Position numbers and translations under genes: made by a program. Shown here one piece after another: positions 41,814-50,611 of a stretch of DNA of 64,000 nt (positions are counted from its first letter, which is position 1; each line of letters starts with the position of its first letter). The notes under the pieces are model-generated. The model ran no database searches. It worked only from the letters and a program-made list of their open reading frames with translations, and was not told the DNA's origin. The stretch is taken from contig JBDHLD010000004.1 of NCBI GenBank assembly GCA_039586035.1, positions 1 through 64,000 on the forward strand. The letters run 5' to 3'. The stretch comes from JBDHHQ01 sp039586035. GTDB lineage: Bacteria; Gemmatimonadota; Gemmatimonadetes; Longimicrobiales; Gaopeijiaceae.

Positions 41814-44708
41814 TCAGACCGCTCCGCCGGCGGCCGCCTCCTCGTACGCCTCCATGGGGGGACACGCGCACACCAGGTTGCGGTCGCCGTATGCGTTGTC
41901 CACGCGGCGTACCGGTGGCCAATACTTGTGCTCGCGCGTCCACAGCGCAGGGAACGCCGCCTGTTGGCGCGAATAGGGGTGGCTCCAGTCGTCGCCCGTG
42001 ACCATCAACGCGGTGTGAGGGGCGTTTCTGAGCGCGTTGTCCTCCGGATCCGCGAGTCCCATCTCCACCTGCTCGATCTCGGCCCGTATCGAGATCATCG
42101 CGTCGCAGAAGCGGTCCAGCTCGGCCTTCGACTCGCTCTCCGTCGGCTCCACCATGAGCGTGCCGGCAACGGGAAACGACATGGTGGGGCTGTGAAAGCC
42201 GTAGTCCTGGAGCCGCTTGGCCACGTCTTCCGCGGTGATTCCCGACGACTGCTTGAGCGGCCGGAGGTCCACGATGAACTCGTGGGCCACCCGGCCTCCG
42301 GGACCCGTGTAGAGAATCTCGTAGTGGTCGGCGAGCCGCTGGGCCATGTAGTTGGCATTCAGGATGGCGATCTCCGACGAGCGGCGCAGTCCGTCGCTGC
42401 CCAACAGGGCGATGTACGCCCAGGAGATGACGAGGATGCTGGCGCTACCCCACGGTGCGGCCGACACGGCACCGATGGCCCGCTCTCCACCGACGTCCGC
42501 TTCCGGATGGCCCGGCAGGAAGGGGGCCAGCTTCTCGTTGACGCAGATGGGACCCATGCCCGGGCCTCCGCCGCCGTGGGGGATGGCGAACGTCTTGTGC
42601 AGATTGATGTGGATGACGTCGGCGCCGTAGTCGCCGGGCCGGGCCAGGCCCACCTGGGCGTTCAGGTTGGCCCCGTCCAGGTACACCATGCCGCCGTTGT
42701 CGTGGACGATGTCGCACACCTCCCGGACGGTGGGCTCGAAGACGCCGTGGGTGGACGGGTAGGTGATCATCAGGGCGGCGAGCTGGTCGGCGTGTTGCGT
42801 CGCCTTGGCCTGAAGGTCGTCCAGGTCGACGTTGCCGACATCGTCCGTGCGGACCACCACGACCTTCATGCCCGCCATCACCGCGCTGGCCGGATTGGTG
42901 CCGTGAGCGGAGCCGGGGATCAGGCAGACATTTCGGTGTCCCTCGCCTCGATCTTCGTGATACGCCCGGATGGTGAGGAGACCCGTGTACTCGCCCTGGG
43001 CGCCCGAGTTGGGCTGGAGCGAGACGGCCGGCAGGCCGCTGATGTCGCCCAGCCAACGCTCCAGGTCCGAGATGATGCGGGCGTACCCCGCGGCCTGATC
43101 CAGAGGCGCGAAGGGATGCAGTCCGCCGAACTCCGGCCACGTCACCGCCTCCATCTGCGTCGTGGCGTTGAGCTTCATGGTGCACGAGCCCAGGCTGATC
43201 ATGCTCGTGTTCAGCGCCAGGTCCTTCGCCTCCAGCCGATGGAGGTACCTGAGCATCTCCGTCTCGGAGTGGTAGAGGTTGAACACCATGTGCTCGAGGT
43301 AGGGGCTGCTGCGCGCGTGCGCCTGGGGATAGGCCGGCTCGTCCGCGGCCGCTGCGAGGCTGGCCGCAGTGGGCTCGGCTCCCTGCTCACGTCCGAAGGC
43401 GACGAATAGGTCGTCCACGTCGGCGGGACGGACGGTCTCGTCCAGCGCCACCCCCACGGTTCCATCACCGAAGTCGCGGAGGTTGATACCCATCGACAGC
43501 GCCCGAGACATCACCTCGCTGGCGATGACACCCCCGGGCCGGACCCGGATCGTGTCGAAGAACGTGTCGTGCAGCACCTCGTGGCCCAGCTGGCGAAGGC
43601 CGTCCGCCAGGACGGTGGTCATGCCGTGGACCCGGGATGCGATTCGGCGCAGCCCCTCGGGTCCGTGGTACACGGCGTACATGCCAGCCATGACGGCCAG
43701 GAGCACCTGCGCCGTGCAGATGTTCGAGGTGGCCTTCTCCCGCCTTATGTGCTGTTCGCGGGTCTGGAGCGCCATGCGCAGTGCCTGGTTGCCGTCGGCG
43801 TCGACGCTGACCCCGATGATCCGGCCGGGCAGCTTCCGTTTGAACGTGTCGTGCGCGGCCATGAAGGCGGCGTGAGGACCCCCAAAACCCATGGGCACGC
43901 CGAACCGCTGACTGCTCCCCACGGCCACGTCGGCACCCAGCTCGCCGGGGGGCTTCAAGAGGGCGAGGGCCAGCAGGTCCGTGGCGACCGCCACGAAGCC
44001 GCCGACCTCATGCACCTTCTCGATGAAGCCGCCGTACGGCTCCACCGCTCCATCCGTCGTCGGATACTGTAGTAGCGCTCCGAAGAGCTCACCGTCGGGC
44101 GCGAACTCGCGGTGATCCCCGACCACGACCTCGATCCCCTGGGGGCGCGCGCGGGTCTTCACGACCTCGATCGTCTGAGGATGACACGACTCGGAGACGA
44201 AGAAGCGTTGACGTTTGCCCCGCTTCTCAGCGTGGAACATGGTCATGGCCTCAGCCGCCGCGGTGCCTTCGTCCAGGAGGGAAGCGTTGGCGATCTCCAG
44301 CCCGGTCAGGTCCATGACCATGGTCTGGAAGTTGAGGAGCGCCTCGAGGCGCCCCTGTGAGATCTCGGCCTGATAAGGGGTGTAGGCGGTGTACCAGCCG
44401 GGGTTCTCCAGAATGTTCCGGAGGATGACCCCCGGCGTGATCGTCCCGGAATACCCCATCCCGATATAGGACCTGAGAACCTGATTCTCAGAGGCGATTG
44501 CCCGGAGCGAGGCAATGAGATCGTGCTCGGGAACGGCGTCACCGACCGAAAGCTCTCCGGTCATGCGGATCTTCGCCGGCACCGTCGAATCCACCAACTC
44601 GGCCAGGGAGTCGATGCCCAGAGTGTCCAGCATTCGGCGGATCTGAGTGATGCCGGGACCCAGGTGACGGCTCTCGAAGTCGGGTCGGGGAGCGATGGAA
44701 ATGGACAT
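41814..44708 (-). CDS. gcvP: Glycine dehydrogenase (decarboxylating), P protein
   Basis: The PLP enzyme of the glycine cleavage system. It decarboxylates glycine and transfers aminomethyl to the lipoyl arm of GcvH. 964 residues, the full-length homodimeric type with both halves fused. The PLP lysine lies in NLHKTFAIPHGGGGPGMG. Other marks are YIGMGYSGTITPGVILRNIL near the N-terminus and LNPTGEP-free family blocks such as GSCTMKLNATTQMEAVTWPE and PGSAHGTNPASAVMAGMKVV. The start MSISIAPRPDFESRHLGPG matches the family. gcvH lies 243 bp upstream; gcvT and lpd are not in the window. Confidence 0.97.
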   Translation of the reverse strand: MSISIAPRPDFESRHLGPGITQIRRMLDTLGIDSLAELVDSTVPAKIRMTGELSVGDAVPEHDLIASLRAIASENQVLRSYIGMGYSGTITPGVILRNILENPGWYTAYTPYQAEISQGRLEALLNFQTMVMDLTGLEIANASLLDEGTAAAEAMTMFHAEKRGKRQRFFVSESCHPQTIEVVKTRARPQGIEVVVGDHREFAPDGELFGALLQYPTTDGAVEPYGGFIEKVHEVGGFVAVATDLLALALLKPPGELGADVAVGSSQRFGVPMGFGGPHAAFMAAHDTFKRKLPGRIIGVSVDADGNQALRMALQTREQHIRREKATSNICTAQVLLAVMAGMYAVYHGPEGLRRIASRVHGMTTVLADGLRQLGHEVLHDTFFDTIRVRPGGVIASEVMSRALSMGINLRDFGDGTVGVALDETVRPADVDDLFVAFGREQGAEPTAASLAAAADEPAYPQAHARSSPYLEHMVFNLYHSETEMLRYLHRLEAKDLALNTSMISLGSCTMKLNATTQMEAVTWPEFGGLHPFAPLDQAAGYARIISDLERWLGDISGLPAVSLQPNSGAQGEYTGLLTIRAYHEDRGEGHRNVCLIPGSAHGTNPASAVMAGMKVVVVRTDDVGNVDLDDLQAKATQHADQLAALMITYPSTHGVFEPTVREVCDIVHDNGGMVYLDGANLNAQVGLARPGDYGADVIHINLHKTFAIPHGGGGPGMGPICVNEKLAPFLPGHPEADVGGERAIGAVSAAPWGSASILVISWAYIALLGSDGLRRSSEIAILNANYMAQRLADHYEILYTGPGGRVAHEFIVDLRPLKQSSGITAEDVAKRLQDYGFHSPTMSFPVAGTLMVEPTESESKAELDRFCDAMISIRAEIEQVEMGLADPEDNALRNAPHTALMVTGDDWSHPYSRQQAAFPALWTREHKYWPPVRRVDNAYGDRNLVCACPPMEAYEEAAAGGAV

Positions 44709-44951
44709 GGGAAGCGCTCGCTTCTTCAGGGGCTCGAGTTCGCGGGATCCCGCGCCCGCGACCCTCACGAACAGACGGCGAGGGCGGAAGCCGCGCCGGT
44801 GGCACGTTCCGGCCTCGCCGACCGAATTCGCCGGCGTCGGCGCAGCGTCCGCCGCCCGACCCGGACTATCTGTCTACTGGACCACACGCCGGTCTCAGCG
44901 GGAAGGAAACCCCGGTGCGGGGGTGTCGTTCCGGCGCCTGCGGTGTGGGCC
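44709..44951 (-). other. Intergenic leader between gcvH and gcvP (243 bp)
   Basis: No ORF with family support lies here. I looked for a glycine riboswitch on the minus strand and did not find its conserved core. GC-rich inverted segments near 44920-44940 may fold but nothing is recognisable. Confidence 0.3.
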
Positions 44952-45347
44952 CTATGCTTCTTCGCCGATGTGGGTACGGTACCCGGCCGGATCCAGCAAC
45001 TCGTTCAGTGCCGCAGGGTCGGAGATGCGCATCTTGATCATCCAGCCCCCGTCGTAGGGCTCGGAATTGACGAGGGACGGATCGTCCTCCAGCTCGGCGT
45101 TGACCTCCACGACGTCTCCCCGAGCCGGGCTGTAGAGGTCGCTCACCGCCTTCACGGCCTCGATGGTACCGAACGTGTCCCCGTGGTCGTAGGACTCGCC
45201 CACCTCGGGCAGCTCGACGAACACCACATCGCCCAACTCGCCCTGGGCGTAGTCGGTAATCCCCACCTGGTAGACGCCCTCCTGGTTGGTGGGCTTGAGG
45301 TATTCGTGCTCTTCACTGTAGTAGAGTCCATCGGGTATCTCGGACAT
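44952..45347 (-). CDS. gcvH: Glycine cleavage system H protein
   Basis: 131 residues, the lipoyl carrier of the glycine cleavage complex. The lipoylation lysine is Lys66 in TFGTIEAVKAVSDLYSP. The family N-terminus PDGLYYSEEHEYLKP and the GITDYAQGELGDVVFVELP strand set are intact. ATG 45347 has GGAGGA at good spacing. It is the first gene of the gcvH-gcvP-UPF0173-octanoyltransferase run and diverges from the acyl-CoA dehydrogenase gene. Confidence 0.97.
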   Translation of the reverse strand: MSEIPDGLYYSEEHEYLKPTNQEGVYQVGITDYAQGELGDVVFVELPEVGESYDHGDTFGTIEAVKAVSDLYSPARGDVVEVNAELEDDPSLVNSEPYDGGWMIKMRISDPAALNELLDPAGYRTHIGEEA

Positions 45348-45634
45348 GCTTCCTCCAGGCTTCCACTGAGCCCGTGCGGAGTGCTCGGACCATCGCGGCC
45401 GGTGACAATTAAGGAGGTAGTCGGGGAGCGTCAAGCTCACGACGCTCCGCCGGTTGGCGCGCGCTGGGATGGCCAGAGACGGCGCCGGTCCGGCGGCTCG
45501 GGGTGGGATCGCGATACGCTTTTGGCCGTTCCGGCGGTGGGTTATGATACATCCCTTCCAGGGTAATGAGACAGACGATGGAGGGGCGGACGAGCGACGG
45601 CCGCTCCTCCCGGACCGATCAGCGGAGATCACAT
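45348..45634. promoter_or_regulatory. Divergent promoter region between gcvH and the acyl-CoA dehydrogenase gene (287 bp)
   Basis: Non-coding. Towards gcvH, minus-strand TTGACG (45434-45429), 17 bases, TAATTG (45411-45406) is a loose promoter. Towards the dehydrogenase, a good -10 TATGAT (45543-45548) has only a poor -35 upstream (TTGGCC, spacing 15), so an activator may be needed. No riboswitch core was seen. Confidence 0.35.
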
Positions 45635-46804
45635 ATGTCTGGACTCCTGACGGAGACGGGTCACCCCGCCCTGACGCAACTGTCAGAAGAAGAGCAGATG
45701 TTTCGGGACGCCGTTCGAGACTTTGCCGAGTCCGAGCTGGCACACAGGGCCCAACGTATGGACGAAGAGGCCAAGCTCGACCCGGACCTCATCCCTCAGC
45801 TCTTCGAGCTGGGTCTCATGGGGATCGAGATCCCGGAGGCCATGGGGGGAACGGGAACGTCCTTCTTCACCTCGGTTCTGGTCGTGGAAGAGCTCTCGCG
45901 GGTCGATCCCGCCGTGGGTGTCTTCGTGGACGTACAGAATACGCTCGTCGTCAACGCGCTTGTCCGCTGGGCGAGCGAGGAGCAGAAGCAGCGATACTAC
46001 CCACGCCTGGCCAGCGATCTCGTGGGCGCCTACGCCCTGTCCGAGGCAGGTAGCGGTTCGGACGCCTTCGCGCTGAGCTGCCGCGCCAGGCCGGACGGCG
46101 ACGATTGGATCCTCGACGGACAGAAGCTCTGGATCACCAACGGCGACGAAGCAGGCCTCCACATCGTCTTCGCCACGGTCGATCCGGACAGTGGGTACAA
46201 GGGAATCACCGCCTTTCTCGTCGAACGCGACATGGACGGCTTCAGCGTCGGCAAGAAGGAGGACAAGCTCGGCATCCGTGCTTCCTCCACGACCGAGCTC
46301 GTTCTGGAGGGCGTCCGGGTGCCCGGTGACAACGTGCTGGGTGATGTCGGCACCGGGTACAAGGTCGCCATCGAAACGCTGAACGAGGGACGCATCGGCA
46401 TCGGCGCCCAGATGGTGGGGCTGGCACAGGGGGCGCTCGATCACACGGTGAAGTACGTGCAGGAGCGGGAGCAGTTCGGCCGCGCCGTCGCCCAGTTCCA
46501 GGGGGTGCAGTTCCAGTTGGCCGAGATGGCCACGGACATCGAGGCGGCGCGCCTACTCGTCTACAACGCCGCGCGACTCAAGGACGCCGGGAAGCCGTTC
46601 CTCGGCCAGGCGGCCATGGCCAAGGTCTTCTCGTCACAGGTAGCCCAGAGGGTGGCGTCCATGTGTATCGACTTGCACGGCGGCTATGGCTTCACCAAGG
46701 AGTATCCGGTGGAAAAGCTGTACCGCGACGCGAAGATCGGCACGATCTACGAGGGCACCACCAACATGCAGCTCCAAACCATCGCGAAGCTGTTGCTCAA
46801 GTGA
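45635..46804 (+). CDS. Acyl-CoA dehydrogenase
   Basis: 389 residues, a cytoplasmic flavoenzyme that introduces the alpha-beta double bond in acyl-CoA for beta-oxidation or branched-chain amino acid breakdown. It shows YALSEAGSGSDAFAL, WITNGDEAGLHIVFA, KLGIRASSTTELVLEGVRVP, REQFGRAVAQFQGVQFQLAE and the C-terminal catalytic Glu in KIGTIYEGTTNMQLQ. That Glu position is of the short/medium-chain (butyryl-CoA-like) group. ATG 45635 follows GGAG. The expected electron acceptor ETF is not in the window. Confidence 0.94.
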   Translation: MSGLLTETGHPALTQLSEEEQMFRDAVRDFAESELAHRAQRMDEEAKLDPDLIPQLFELGLMGIEIPEAMGGTGTSFFTSVLVVEELSRVDPAVGVFVDVQNTLVVNALVRWASEEQKQRYYPRLASDLVGAYALSEAGSGSDAFALSCRARPDGDDWILDGQKLWITNGDEAGLHIVFATVDPDSGYKGITAFLVERDMDGFSVGKKEDKLGIRASSTTELVLEGVRVPGDNVLGDVGTGYKVAIETLNEGRIGIGAQMVGLAQGALDHTVKYVQEREQFGRAVAQFQGVQFQLAEMATDIEAARLLVYNAARLKDAGKPFLGQAAMAKVFSSQVAQRVASMCIDLHGGYGFTKEYPVEKLYRDAKIGTIYEGTTNMQLQTIAKLLLK

Positions 46805-46898
46805 CGCAACACGAGACAATTCGCTTGTCAACGAATGGCGCCCGACTCGCGCCCGACGCTCGTCGGGCGAGCCGGTCCGCTCCGTTGGAGGGTTGACC

Positions 46899-47096
46899 AT
46901 GGGATCGTTCGGTGTCGCCGAGATCGCGTTCGTGCTGGCGGTGCTCATGCTGCTTTTCGGCGCGAAGCGCATCCCTCTCATCGCCAGAGGACTGGGAGAG
47001 GGTATCCGCAACTTCAAGAATTCTTTCAAGGGCTCGAAGGGGGACGGGGACGGCGACACCTCGCTCCCGCCTGGGGAAGATCCAAGGGATTCGTGA
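46899..47096 (+). CDS. tatA: Sec-independent (Tat) translocase subunit TatA
   Basis: 65 residues: one N-terminal membrane helix (GVAEIAFVLAVLMLLFGAKR), the hinge RIPLIARGLGEGIRNFK with its FGAKRIP variant of the usual FG-x-KKLP, an amphipathic helix and a short acidic tail. GGAGG lies eight bases before the ATG. tatC is not adjacent. The Tat route is relevant here because the ActB subunit carries a twin-arginine signal. Confidence 0.93.
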   Translation: MGSFGVAEIAFVLAVLMLLFGAKRIPLIARGLGEGIRNFKNSFKGSKGDGDGDTSLPPGEDPRDS

Positions 47097-47207
47097 GCCT
47101 ACCGGCCGCCGCCTCCTTGCCCGGCGGGCGCACTCGCCCTCACTGCACTTCGATGGGATCGGCACCTCCGCGACGGGCCGGATCCCGGGCACCCCGTGCT
47201 CCGGCCG

Positions 47208-48033
47208 ATGCCTAGCCGATTACTCGACAATATCATTGTCGTTCTGGTAGAGCCCCAGGATGTCGTGAACATCGCTGGCGTCGTTCGGGCGATGAACAAC
47301 ATGGGTGTTCGCCACCTGCAACATGGGTGTTCGCCACCTGCGCCTCGTCCGCCCCGCCGAGTTCGACCCGTGGCGGATCGAGGGCATCGCCCACCGAAGT
47401 GAGAACATCCTGCACGGCGCTCGGCACTTCGACTCGCTCGGTGACGCGGTGGCCGACTGCACGTTCATCGTGGGCACCTCCGCCCGGGCTCGAACGGCGC
47501 AACGGAACTACACGCGGCCTCGGCCGGTCGCCCGCCAGGTGGTTGAGCAAGCGGCGGAAGGCCCCGTGGCCCTCCTGTTCGGCCGCGAGGACAGAGGCCT
47601 GTCCAACCAGGCCCTCGACCACTGCCACGAGGTGGCGATCATCCCGACCGACCCCGAATTCTCGTCCCTCAATCTGGCCCAGGCCTGCCTGCTCTTCCTC
47701 TACGAGATCTTCCTGACCTCCCAGGAGGCTGCAGACGCGGAAGACGTCCTGCCCCGGAGCCGTCGATCCACCCGTCCGGCAACGGGTGCCGACCTGGAAG
47801 AGACCTACGCGGCGTTGGAAGCCGGCCTGCATCGCATCGACTTCTACAAGGCCCGCGCGCCGGAGAGCGTTCTCCGAACGATCCGTACCGTCATCGGCCG
47901 GGCGCAGCCCGACCTGAGGGAGGCGAGGCTCCTGCGGGCCATCGGCTTCGAAATCGGCAACTTCCTGGATCGGCAGGGCGAGGGGCGCCAGAGGGTTGAA
48001 GAATCGTCTAGAAGCGACGATAACACCGAATGA
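47208..48033 (+). pseudogene. TrmJ-family tRNA/rRNA 2'-O-methyltransferase, frame broken by a 22-bp tandem duplication
   Basis: A SpoU/TrmH-superfamily (knotted SAM-binding) methyltransferase. The start MPSRLLDNIIVVLVEPQDVV at ATG 47208 runs in one frame to VRAMNNMGVRHL, then an exact 22-bp repeat shifts the frame. The rest (RLVRPAEFDPWRIEGIAHRS ... GPVALLFGREDRGLSNQALD ... FSSLNLAQACLLFLYEIF) continues in another frame to 48033. Deleting one repeat copy gives a seamless 267-residue protein with the TrmJ-like C-terminal helices. As written, the downstream part could only be made from GTG 47305 or ATG 47323, lacking the first 35 residues or so. It may be a mutation or an assembly artefact. Confidence 0.85.
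47298..47341 (+). repeat. Exact 22-bp tandem duplication inside the TrmJ-family gene
   Basis: Two identical 22-base units (47298-47319 and 47320-47341), each beginning aacatgggtgttcgcc, stand head to tail. Twenty-two is not a multiple of three, so the duplication shifts the frame by one. It encodes NMGVRHL twice in different frames. Confidence 0.95.
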
Positions 48034-48185
48034 TGGCCATCGCGGGCCCGGGTGTGCTCCGGGCCCCCGTCATGCGCCACCACGACCGAGGCCCTGAGCG
48101 TCGGTTCTGACGTGTCGCGCGGCGAGTCGAGAACGTGGGAGATGTACGCTCCAGCCGGGGAAAGGGCGGGAGGGTCGAACCTCAT

Positions 48186-49709
48186 ATGGCAAAGCGCGAC
48201 ACCGGAGCAACGCGGGGCAGCCTCGAGGAGAGGTATCGCGTGCTCCTGGAGATCGGTCGGAACCTAACCGGGACGCTGAGCCCGGAGGATCTGTACCGGA
48301 CCATCTACCGGGAGACTGCCCGGGTAGTCGAGGCGTCCGGTTTCTACGTCTCGCTCTACAACCAAGCCCGGGATCTGGCGACGGTCGTCTTCTACGCCGA
48401 CCGAGGCAGGGAGCGTCGGGTGGAGATCTCCTACCGCGGGTCGGATTCGGCGGTCATCCGCTCGGGCCGGAGCTCCCTGATCCTGGACGGCGTACGGGAC
48501 CACTCCCTCATGCTTCTCGGGGAGGAGGACGGCGAGATCACCAGGTCCGCCATGGCCGCGCCCCTCCGCTACAAGGGCCGCGTGCTCGGCTCGATCAGCA
48601 CGCAGAGCTATCAAGCCGGTGCTTACCGGCCCGAAGATCTGGAGCTGCTCCAGGGCATCGCGGACGTGGCTGCGGTGGCCATCGAGAATGCCCGCTACGT
48701 GTCGGAGCTGGAGCGCCGTCGGCTGGAGGCCGAGCGCATCGAGGAGATCGGACGGGCACTGACCAGCTCCCTGGACGCGCAGGAGGTCATCGACAAGGTG
48801 ATCGCCTCGGCCTCGGAGCTCCTCGACGCAGATGGAGGCGCCGTCTGCCTTCTCGAGGGCCGCGAGGCGCGCATTGCGGCTTCCCAGGGCGAGACCGACT
48901 ACCCGTCGGACCTTCGGTGGCCGGTGGACGGCACCTTCCTCGAAGCCTTGATCGACACCCGGCGCGTCGCCGTCATGGAGAATCTCCGGACCAATCGCCT
49001 GACTCCCGAGGCCCTGCGGCCCCACATCACCGCGGCATGTGGCCTTGCGATTCCGTTGATCCTGAACGGCGACGTCGAGGGTGCCCTGACGGTCTGCCGG
49101 ACGCAGCCGGAGAGCTTCTCGGAAGAGGACCTGCACGTCGCGCAGCGGCTGGCCAGCCAGGCAGCGGTGGCGCTCGCCAACGCCCGCCTGCACTCGGACC
49201 TCCAGGCTCAGTCCATGACGGATCCCCTCACGGGCCTTCCCAACCGGCGCCACCTCCAGGTCCACCTGGAGCGAGAGGTGGCGGCGGCTCGGCGGGGCAG
49301 GAGCCTGACGCTGCTGCTCCTGGACCTTGACGACTTCAAGCGCTTCAACGACACCAAAGGTCACGTGGCAGGTGACGACGCCCTCCGCGCTTTCGCCTCG
49401 ATCCTTGCGGCGGAGACACGTCGGATGAACCTTGTGGCCCGCTTCGGAGGGGACGAGTTCGTGTCGGTCCTGGCGGATACGGAGTCGGCGGGCGGTCGAC
49501 TGCACGCCGAGCGCATCGCCCAGCGCGTAGCCGCGGACCCACTGCTGTCAGCCTCCGACGTGACCGTCAGCTACGGCCTCGCCTGCTTCCGACCTGGGGA
49601 GATGGAGACCGTCGAGGACCTGGTGCGGGCGGCCGACGACGACCTCTATCGGCGCAAGGCCGAGCGTGAGGCCGCCCGAGCGTCAACGACTGTGGCCGAA
49701 AAAGCGTAG
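48186..49709 (+). CDS. GAF-GAF-GGDEF protein, probable diguanylate cyclase
   Basis: 507 residues without membrane segments. Two GAF sensor domains (about 15-180 and 190-345) are followed by a GGDEF domain (about 350-500) with an intact active site RFGGDEFV and the opening DPLTGLPNRRHLQVHLE. The product is expected to be cyclic di-GMP, made in response to a small ligand or redox state sensed by the GAF domains. The inhibitory site is degenerate (RRMN where RxxD is expected), so product inhibition is probably absent. ATG 48186 is used; the open frame extends upstream to 48135. Confidence 0.9.
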   Translation: MAKRDTGATRGSLEERYRVLLEIGRNLTGTLSPEDLYRTIYRETARVVEASGFYVSLYNQARDLATVVFYADRGRERRVEISYRGSDSAVIRSGRSSLILDGVRDHSLMLLGEEDGEITRSAMAAPLRYKGRVLGSISTQSYQAGAYRPEDLELLQGIADVAAVAIENARYVSELERRRLEAERIEEIGRALTSSLDAQEVIDKVIASASELLDADGGAVCLLEGREARIAASQGETDYPSDLRWPVDGTFLEALIDTRRVAVMENLRTNRLTPEALRPHITAACGLAIPLILNGDVEGALTVCRTQPESFSEEDLHVAQRLASQAAVALANARLHSDLQAQSMTDPLTGLPNRRHLQVHLEREVAAARRGRSLTLLLLDLDDFKRFNDTKGHVAGDDALRAFASILAAETRRMNLVARFGGDEFVSVLADTESAGGRLHAERIAQRVAADPLLSASDVTVSYGLACFRPGEMETVEDLVRAADDDLYRRKAEREAARASTTVAEKA

Positions 49710-49714
49710 ACCAC

Positions 49715-50521
49715 TTGCACGACGTCGAAAGACCTCCGACTCCAGACATCCGAGAGCTCCAGGAGCTATTGAAGGCGGCCGAGGCCTGCGCCCAGGCCGC
49801 CGGCGAGCTCACCCTGGATCACTTCGGCGGCATTCTCACCGCCGAGCGGAAGGATGACGGCACGCCCGTCACCGCGGCGGACCGGGCGGCGGAGCTCCTG
49901 ATTCGCAAGACGATCGCGGGGCGCTTCCCCGGCCACGGCATCATGGGTGAGGAGTTCGGGGAGTCCAATCCCGGAGCACGGGTCCGCTGGATCGTCGACC
50001 CCATCGACGGCACGCGGTCCTTCATGCGGGGAGTGCCGCTCTACGGCGTGCTCATCGGCATCGAGATCGACCAGGCGCCGGCCGTGGGCGTGGCCCACTT
50101 CCCGGCGCTCCGAGAGACCGTATCGGCGGCCCTTGGCCTCGGTTGCCACTGGAACGGGCGCCCCGCTCGTGTATCCGGCACCGAGTCCGTCGCGCAGGCC
50201 ACCGTGCTCACGACGGCCCTCGAGGGGGCCGCGAGGCCGCCCCGCGACACCGGGTTCGCCAGGCTTGCCGGGAGGGCCGCGCTCGCCCGGACGTGGGGGG
50301 ACTGCTACGGGCACGCTCTCGTGGCCACGGGCCGAGCCGACGCGATGGTGGATCCTGTCCTCGCGTCGTGGGATGCGGCGCCGCTACTCACGATCGTCAC
50401 CGAGGCGGGTGGCCGGTTCACGGACGTCACGGGAAGAGCCACGGTGCACGGAGGATCCGGCGTGTCCACCAATGGGATCCTCCACGACGAGGTCCTTGCC
50501 ACCCTGGCAGCGGGGGGCTGA
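49715..50521 (+). CDS. Inositol-monophosphatase family phosphatase (possibly histidinol-phosphatase HisN)
   Basis: 268 residues with the Mg2+-dependent phosphatase signature. It has DGTPVTAADRAAE, GEEFGES (Glu ligand), IVDPIDGTRSFMRGVPLYG (Asp ligands of the WIVDPIDGT motif) and the C-terminal DAMVDPVLASWDAAPLLTIV. The GTRSF rather than GTxNF variant is common in HisN-type histidinol phosphatases, which suggests histidine synthesis but does not prove it. A TTG at 49715, 5 bp after the GGDEF gene stop, is the likely start; it has no clear ribosome-binding site, so translation may be coupled. Confidence 0.85.
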   Translation: MHDVERPPTPDIRELQELLKAAEACAQAAGELTLDHFGGILTAERKDDGTPVTAADRAAELLIRKTIAGRFPGHGIMGEEFGESNPGARVRWIVDPIDGTRSFMRGVPLYGVLIGIEIDQAPAVGVAHFPALRETVSAALGLGCHWNGRPARVSGTESVAQATVLTTALEGAARPPRDTGFARLAGRAALARTWGDCYGHALVATGRADAMVDPVLASWDAAPLLTIVTEAGGRFTDVTGRATVHGGSGVSTNGILHDEVLATLAAGG

Positions 50522-50553
50522 GCCGGTCGCTTTCAACCGAGTGCCCATCATAC

Positions 50554-50588
50554 GAAAGCGGCCGCTCCTTTGGGGAGCGGCCGCTTTC
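50554..50588. terminator. Bidirectional terminator-like hairpin between two convergent genes
   Basis: Perfect 15-bp arms (50554-50568 and 50574-50588) around a five-base loop sit in the 90-bp gap between the phosphatase gene stop (50521) and the actF stop (50612). The arms begin with GAAA and end with TTTC, giving a short T tract on both strands, so it can serve both transcripts. Confidence 0.65.
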
Positions 50589-50611
50589 AGGGACTCCTGA
50601 TCTCTCCGGCC

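Noticed and set aside
44709..45634. Glycine riboswitch upstream of gcvP or gcvH
   Set aside because: Neither leader shows the conserved glycine aptamer core; only unassigned GC-rich inverted segments are present.
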